From positions 1-64,000 of the forward strand of contig JASHQS010000178.1 in assembly GCA_030038995.1 (NCBI GenBank): 64,000 nucleotides of DNA, in the 5' to 3' direction. Shown piece by piece: positions 61,845 through 64,000 of the stretch; positions within the stretch are counted from its first letter, which is position 1, and every line of letters begins with the position of its first letter. Origin of the DNA: Xanthobacteraceae bacterium. GTDB taxonomy: Bacteria > Pseudomonadota > Alphaproteobacteria > Rhizobiales > Xanthobacteraceae. The notes under the pieces are model-generated. The model saw only the letters and a program-made list of their open reading frames with translations. It made no database searches and was not told where the DNA came from. Made by a program: the position numbers and the translations under genes.

Positions 61845-62999
61845 GTGGACCTCGTTTGTTCTTCTCTATGGCTGGCGGTCGTCATCTGGCTGATCCTGCG
61901 AGCGGTCGGTCAACGCGGATTATTGCCTCGGCTGTCCGTGGCCGCGGCGCAGCCCGCCGATGCGGCCCGGTACGTCACGATCGTCGTCCCGGCGCGCGAT
62001 GAGGCGGCGAATATCGGCCGCTGCCTGCAATCGTTGTTGGCGCAGGATCATCCGGCAAACCGTCTCAAGGTGCTGGTGATCGACGATCATTCCGCCGACG
62101 ACACTGCCGCCATCGTGCGCGCCATCGCCGCCCGCCACCCGCGGGTTTCGCTGTTGTCGAGCCCGTCGCTGCCGCCGCGCTGGACCGGCAAATCGCACGC
62201 CTGCTGGATCGGCGCCCGCGCGGCGCCGGCGCAAACCGAATGGCTGTGTTTCGTGGATGCCGACGTGTGGGGCGAGCCGGCGCTGTTGTCGAGCGCAATC
62301 CATGCCGCGTTGGCGCAAGATATCGACCTTCTCTCGCTGGCGCCGCGCCAGGAGCTGCACAGCTTTGCCGAGCGCCTGATGCTGCCGTGCGGGCTCATTC
62401 TTCTGTCATTCCTGCAGGACTTGCGTGCGACGCAGGGCCGCAACGGCTCGGCGGTGACCGCCACCGGCCAGTTCATGCTGATCCGGCGCGACGCCTACGA
62501 GGCGGTCGGCGGCCATGCCGCGGTGTCCAACGTCATCTGCGAGGATTTGGAATTCGCGCGCCTTCTCAAGCAATCGGGCCGGTCCGTGCTGCTGATGGGC
62601 GGCGACGACGTAATCGCGACCCGCATGTATACCGGTTGGCGGACGCTGTGGCCGGGCTTTGCCAAGAATCTGGTCGATACGCTCGGCGGCCGGCGCGGCA
62701 CGCTGAGCTTCACACCGCTTGCGGTAATCCTGGCCTGGGCGGCGGTGGCGATGCCGATCATCGATGCATTCGCCTGCTGGCAAGCAGAGCCGGGCGCCTG
62801 GACCGCCCTCGCGGTGGCGCTGCTCGGCTCGGCCGCCGCCTTCGGCCTGCACGTCGCGGCGACGTTCTACTTCCGCATCCCATTCTGGTACGGTCTTCTG
62901 TTCCCGCTCGGCTATACGGTGGGCGCAGCCATCGCGCTCGACAGCGTGCGCCGCCGCCTGACCGGGCAGGTGATCTGGAAAGGCCGAATCTATTCATGA
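61845..62999 (+). CDS. Family 2 glycosyltransferase, membrane-bound (HpnB-like)
   Basis: A 384-aa protein. An N-terminal helix is followed by the GT-A fold: VTIVVPARDEAANIGRCLQS, VLVIDDHSADDTAAIVRAIA and the metal-binding DxD region LCFVDADVWGEPALL. QFMLIRRDAYEAVGGHAAV and CEDLEFARLLKQSGRSV are the acceptor region. Three C-terminal helices anchor it. The layout resembles hopanoid-associated HpnB, but the donor and acceptor cannot be proved. It starts with GTG 61845 and overlaps the next gene (ATGA). Confidence 0.85.
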   Translation: MDLVCSSLWLAVVIWLILRAVGQRGLLPRLSVAAAQPADAARYVTIVVPARDEAANIGRCLQSLLAQDHPANRLKVLVIDDHSADDTAAIVRAIAARHPRVSLLSSPSLPPRWTGKSHACWIGARAAPAQTEWLCFVDADVWGEPALLSSAIHAALAQDIDLLSLAPRQELHSFAERLMLPCGLILLSFLQDLRATQGRNGSAVTATGQFMLIRRDAYEAVGGHAAVSNVICEDLEFARLLKQSGRSVLLMGGDDVIATRMYTGWRTLWPGFAKNLVDTLGGRRGTLSFTPLAVILAWAAVAMPIIDAFACWQAEPGAWTALAVALLGSAAAFGLHVAATFYFRIPFWYGLLFPLGYTVGAAIALDSVRRRLTGQVIWKGRIYS

Positions 63000-64000
63000 A
63001 GGCGGCCAGGAGGAAGGCCGAGGGCGAGCGCCCCGCTGGCGACCGGGACGCGCGGCGGCTCATCGATCTCGAGGAAGCCCGCGCCGTGATCATCGCGGCT
63101 GCGGCGCTTGCCATCTTTCTCTATTTCATCAAGCTGATCTTGCTGCCGTTTCTGCTGCCGGCCGTGCTTGCCTATCTGTGCACACCGCTGCTCGATCGGC
63201 TCGCCGCGCGCACGCGCTGGCCGCGCTGGCTGTTTGCGGTTCTGTTCTTCCTGATTTTCGTCGGCGTCGGCGCCCTGTTCGCGGTTTTCGCCGGCGGGCG
63301 ATTGGTCGTCGAGGCGCGCAGCCTGGCGGCCGACCTGCAGGGCACGCTGGAGCGATTGGCTGGCGACGCCATCGGCAATGAGCCGGTTCGCCTGCTCGGC
63401 TACTCGTTCGACGCGCATCGGCTCGTACAGGCGCTAATTGAGCGGCTGCGCGATTGGCTCGGACAATCGGACAAGCTCGCCCTGCTGGCCGGCTACAGCT
63501 TGGCGGCCGTCATGGGCGTATTCCTCATGGCTGTTCTGTTGTTCTATTTCCTGATCAGCGGTCGCCGCGTGGCCCGCGGCATCTTCTGGATGGTGCCGCC
63601 GCATCGCCGCGCGCTTGCCCAGCGCATCTGGGAGCGGCTCGACCCGGTATTGATCCGCTACTTCCTCGGCATGATCGTCGTCATGATGTATGCGACGGCG
63701 GCGTCCTATGTGGGCCTGAAATACTTTCTCGGCATCGACCACGCCGTCCTTCTGGCGCTGTTGACCGGCATCCTCGAAACCGTGCCGGTGATCGGGCCGA
63801 CGTCGGCCGCCGTTATCGCCGGCTTGGTCTCGCTTCGTACCGCGACCGGGTTCGTGAGCATCCTGGATTACGCCCTGTACGCGACAGCGTTACGCCTATC
63901 GATCGATCAGCTGGTCGGTCCTTTCGTGCTCGGCACCGCCGCCCAGGTGCATCCGGTCCTGATCATCTTCTGCTTTCTCGCCGGCGGCATCGTGTTCGGG
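62996..64000 (+). CDS. AI-2E family transporter (3' partial)
   Basis: Starts at ATG 62996 within the stop of the glycosyltransferase and is still open at the window edge (335 codons). Hydrophobic helices fit the AI-2E/PerM fold: IIAAAALAIFLYFIKLILLP, FAVLFFLIFVGVGALFAVFA, SLAAVMGVFLMAVLLFYFLI and LLALLTGILETVPVIGPTSA. The last contains the conserved ExxPxxGP motif. Members export small molecules or ions; the substrate is unknown. The C-terminal end lies outside the window. Confidence 0.9.
   Translation, partial: MKAARRKAEGERPAGDRDARRLIDLEEARAVIIAAAALAIFLYFIKLILLPFLLPAVLAYLCTPLLDRLAARTRWPRWLFAVLFFLIFVGVGALFAVFAGGRLVVEARSLAADLQGTLERLAGDAIGNEPVRLLGYSFDAHRLVQALIERLRDWLGQSDKLALLAGYSLAAVMGVFLMAVLLFYFLISGRRVARGIFWMVPPHRRALAQRIWERLDPVLIRYFLGMIVVMMYATAASYVGLKYFLGIDHAVLLALLTGILETVPVIGPTSAAVIAGLVSLRTATGFVSILDYALYATALRLSIDQLVGPFVLGTAAQVHPVLIIFCFLAGGIVFG

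Noticed and set aside
1-64000. CRISPR arrays or rRNA genes
   Set aside because: No regularly spaced repeats and no rRNA-like sequence were seen in reading the window.

Overview
The window reads as a chromosomal segment of a GC-rich alphaproteobacterium of the Hyphomicrobiales (Rhizobiales), most like the Xanthobacteraceae/Bradyrhizobiaceae/Beijerinckiaceae side. The evidence is the GC-rich codon use, the Rhizobiales-type small conserved proteins, the Flp pilin, and a near-complete tetrahydromethanopterin (H4MPT) C1 pathway beside a lanthanide-type (XoxF) methanol dehydrogenase. This is an inference from gene content; there is no 16S gene in the window.

Layout. 1-4.6 kb: ordinary chromosome (CaiB-type CoA-transferase, enoyl-CoA hydratase, amidohydrolase plus Rieske protein, DoxX protein). 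4720-4809: tRNA-Ser(CGA). 4.8-12.1 kb: a decayed mobile island with frameshifted genes (NYN-domain protein, Rhizobiales hypothetical proteins), an exported beta-helix-like protein, a Flp pilin, a transposase fragment and a tyrosine integrase lacking its N-terminal half. 12.1-14.3 kb: exported ankyrin and pentapeptide-repeat proteins. 14.4-28.8 kb: H4MPT gene cluster, with pathway enzymes (fae, mtdB, mch, fhcBADC) interleaved with cofactor-synthesis genes (mptG, pterin dehydratase, two ATP-grasp ligases, a CitG-like, a HisA-like and a hydantoinase-like protein, folP). 28.8-37.2 kb: xoxFGJ and PQQ-associated periplasmic proteins, including a rearranged metallohydrolase/SoxYZ remnant. 37.3-42.1 kb: methanofuran/H4MPT cofactor genes, including an MfnB-FolB fusion. 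42.4-44.5 kb: a two-component system. 45.2-49.5 kb: an outer-membrane protein, a TonB receptor with an extra C-terminal barrel, and a small exported protein with an EF-hand-like loop. 49.6-54.5 kb: two ABC systems, a PqqA-like peptide relic and a cytochrome c. 54.7 kb: a 15-bp copy of the tRNA-Ser 3' end. 54.9-64 kb: ordinary chromosome again (hisZ-hisG, small zinc-ribbon proteins, a cation/proton antiporter, a glycosyltransferase, an AI-2E transporter).

How it works together. Methanol is oxidised in the periplasm by XoxF, which passes electrons to the XoxG cytochrome. Formaldehyde entering the cytoplasm is condensed with H4MPT by Fae, oxidised by MtdB, converted by Mch and released as formate by the FhcABCD complex, which uses a methanofuran-type carrier. 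Nearby genes make H4MPT and the carrier. The TonB receptor and ABC systems could supply lanthanide or another cofactor, but that is inference.

The strongest unusual signals are: (1) the tRNA-Ser 3' end is repeated 50 kb away, so the two copies bracket the whole methylotrophy region; (2) an overlooked 25-codon PqqA-like sequence with Asp in place of the cross-linked Glu and GTA at the expected start; (3) a TonB receptor fused to a second barrel, next to a paralogue of that barrel; (4) a metallohydrolase/SoxYZ deletion fusion; and (5) a decayed duplicate of the response-regulator HTH.
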